Assembly: GCA_003452915.1 (NCBI GenBank)
Contig: DMMZ01000064.1
Location: 12,888-18,504, forward strand
Origin: Clostridiales bacterium
GTDB taxonomy: Bacteria > Bacillota > Clostridia > Oscillospirales > CAG-382
Direction: 5' to 3'
DNA: 5,617 bases
Shown one piece after another: positions 4,592 to 5,617 of this stretch. The notes beneath the pieces are model-generated. The model was not told the DNA's origin. It worked only from the letters and a program-made list of their open reading frames with translations, and did no database searches. How positions within the stretch are numbered: the stretch's first letter is position 1; every line of letters begins with the position of its first letter. Both the position numbers and the translations under genes were made by a program.

Positions 4592-5617
4592 ATGAGCAGT
4601 ATTATTTTTAAAGGTATTACTCTGGTAGATGAGAACTTCTGTCATCAGGAAGCGATGTTTGTTGGAGTTACTGACAATTGTATCGATTATGTCGGAAAAG
4701 AATACAAAAACGGTTATAAGCGGGAATATGACGGTATAAATAAATGTCTGATTCCTGCATTTTATAATGCACATGCTCACTCTCCTATGGTGTTGATGAG
4801 AGGTTACGCTGAAAATTTATTTCTTTCCGATTGGCTTAATAATAAAATTTTTCCTTTTGAAGCTACCCTTACCGAAGAAGATATTTATATGAGTATGCTG
4901 CTTTCTGTTGCAGAAATGCTCAGTTTTGGCTGTATTTCAACCACAGATATGTATTTTAAAGGTGAAGCTATGGCAAAGGCTGTTATTGAAAGTGGTGTTA
5001 AGAGTAATATTTCTCTTGCAGCTACTGTTTATAATTCAGATGCTTTAAAGAAAGAGTATCCTGCGTTGATTAAGCAGTATGGAAATATATCGGACAGATT
5101 AAAAATAGATATCAGCGTTCATGCGCCTTATACGTCAACACCTGAACTTGTAAAGGACTTTTCGGATATGGCAGTTGATTATGGTCTTAACATGCACATA
5201 CACCTTTCGGAGACAGAGCAGGAGAACATTGAATGCAAGAAAAAATACGGACTTACACCCACGGAATACTTTGAAAAAGGCGGTATTTTTAGAGTACCGA
5301 CTACAGCTGCACACTGTGTTTATCTGGAAGATGATGATATTGAAATAATCAAAAAATACAATGTTACCGTGGCAACCTGTCCAACAAGCAACCTTAAGCT
5401 TGCAAGCGGATATTGTGATGTAAAAAGATTATTTGAAAGCGGAATTAAGGTCGCTCTCGGTACAGACAGCGTTGCTTCAAATAACAATCTTGATATGTTT
5501 GGGGATATGGAATTATTTGCTATTTTACCAAAGGGAATAAAGAGAGACCCGATTGTTATTACTCCTGCACAGACACTTTTTGCTGCAACAAGATCAGGTG
5601 CTTTGTCGCAGGGACGT
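4592..5617 (+). CDS. Amidohydrolase of the MtaD/TRZ-ATZ deaminase family, 3' end cut by window
   Basis: The frame is open for 342 codons to the right edge; the family is usually about 420-440 residues, so roughly the last fifth is missing. Metal and active-site motifs are all present in order: PAFYNAHAHSPMVLMRG (55-71; His61 and His63 metal ligands), HAPYT (177-181), HIHLSET (202-208; His204 metal ligand, Glu207 proton shuttle), AAHCVYL (239-245; His241) and GTDSVASNNNLDMF (290-303; Asp292 metal ligand). These fit cytoplasmic Zn- or Fe-dependent deaminases acting on 5'-methylthioadenosine, S-adenosylhomocysteine or related aminopurines and triazines. The exact substrate cannot be told from sequence, so no gene symbol is given. 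The ATG at 4592 has ATGAGG (4580-4585) 6 nt ahead. It diverges from the dockerin operon and shares its promoter region. No functional link to polysaccharide use is evident. Confidence 0.9.
   Translation, partial: MSSIIFKGITLVDENFCHQEAMFVGVTDNCIDYVGKEYKNGYKREYDGINKCLIPAFYNAHAHSPMVLMRGYAENLFLSDWLNNKIFPFEATLTEEDIYMSMLLSVAEMLSFGCISTTDMYFKGEAMAKAVIESGVKSNISLAATVYNSDALKKEYPALIKQYGNISDRLKIDISVHAPYTSTPELVKDFSDMAVDYGLNMHIHLSETEQENIECKKKYGLTPTEYFEKGGIFRVPTTAAHCVYLEDDDIEIIKKYNVTVATCPTSNLKLASGYCDVKRLFESGIKVALGTDSVASNNNLDMFGDMELFAILPKGIKRDPIVITPAQTLFAATRSGALSQGR

Noticed and set aside
4460..4780. Extension of the dockerin protein by 107 residues to a start at 4780.
   Set aside because: The extension crosses the predicted promoter, overlaps the 5' part of the divergent amidohydrolase gene, and would bury the signal peptide. 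The ATG at 4459 has a strong Shine-Dalgarno and a signal peptide right after it.

Overview
The window looks like chromosomal DNA from a low-GC, anaerobic, polysaccharide-degrading Clostridia member, most likely a Ruminococcus-like gut or rumen bacterium. The reasons are an AT-rich base composition, strong Shine-Dalgarno sites, a RuvX of Gram-positive type, and a secreted protein ending in a type I dockerin, the module that docks enzymes onto cellulosome scaffolds. The genus is an inference; no rRNA or other marker gene is present.

Layout from left to right. (1) Positions 1-190, minus strand: the first 63 codons of ruvX (Holliday junction resolvase-like, YqgF family), with a TTG start and a good sigma-A promoter at 225-254. 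(2) Positions 191-687 hold no protein gene. They carry a candidate structured RNA on the plus strand (about 299-597): a cloverleaf-like array of three tandem hairpins, a further hairpin, then a strong intrinsic terminator. A dyad, ACCGA-N5-TCGGT, occurs at the front of this region and again just before the next gene. (3) Positions 688-921, plus strand: a 77-residue unrecognised protein with a basic head and an acidic tail. It is followed by three compact GC-rich hairpins and a terminator at 1087-1120. (4) Positions 1158-1209: a long hairpin between convergent transcription units. (5) Minus-strand operon read from right to left: a secreted DUF4855-like/discoidin-like/dockerin protein (4459-2396), then, after 20 bp, an SGNH/GDSL esterase with no signal peptide (2375-1251). 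(6) Positions 4592-5617, plus strand: the first 342 codons of an amidohydrolase of the MtaD/TRZ-ATZ deaminase family, cut off by the window edge.

The minus-strand operon suggests carbohydrate use. The dockerin protein would act outside the cell on plant polysaccharide, and the SGNH enzyme could remove acyl groups from imported sugars. The amidohydrolase (purine nucleoside or thioether salvage in its family) is divergent from this operon. The two divergent promoters appear to share one self-complementary -35 hexamer (TTGCAA, 4523-4528), so the two transcription units may compete for RNA polymerase.

The least explained part is 299-1120: a candidate structured RNA, a duplicated dyad, a small charged protein and a second hairpin array, each half closed by its own terminator. 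No family name could be assigned to either RNA by eye.
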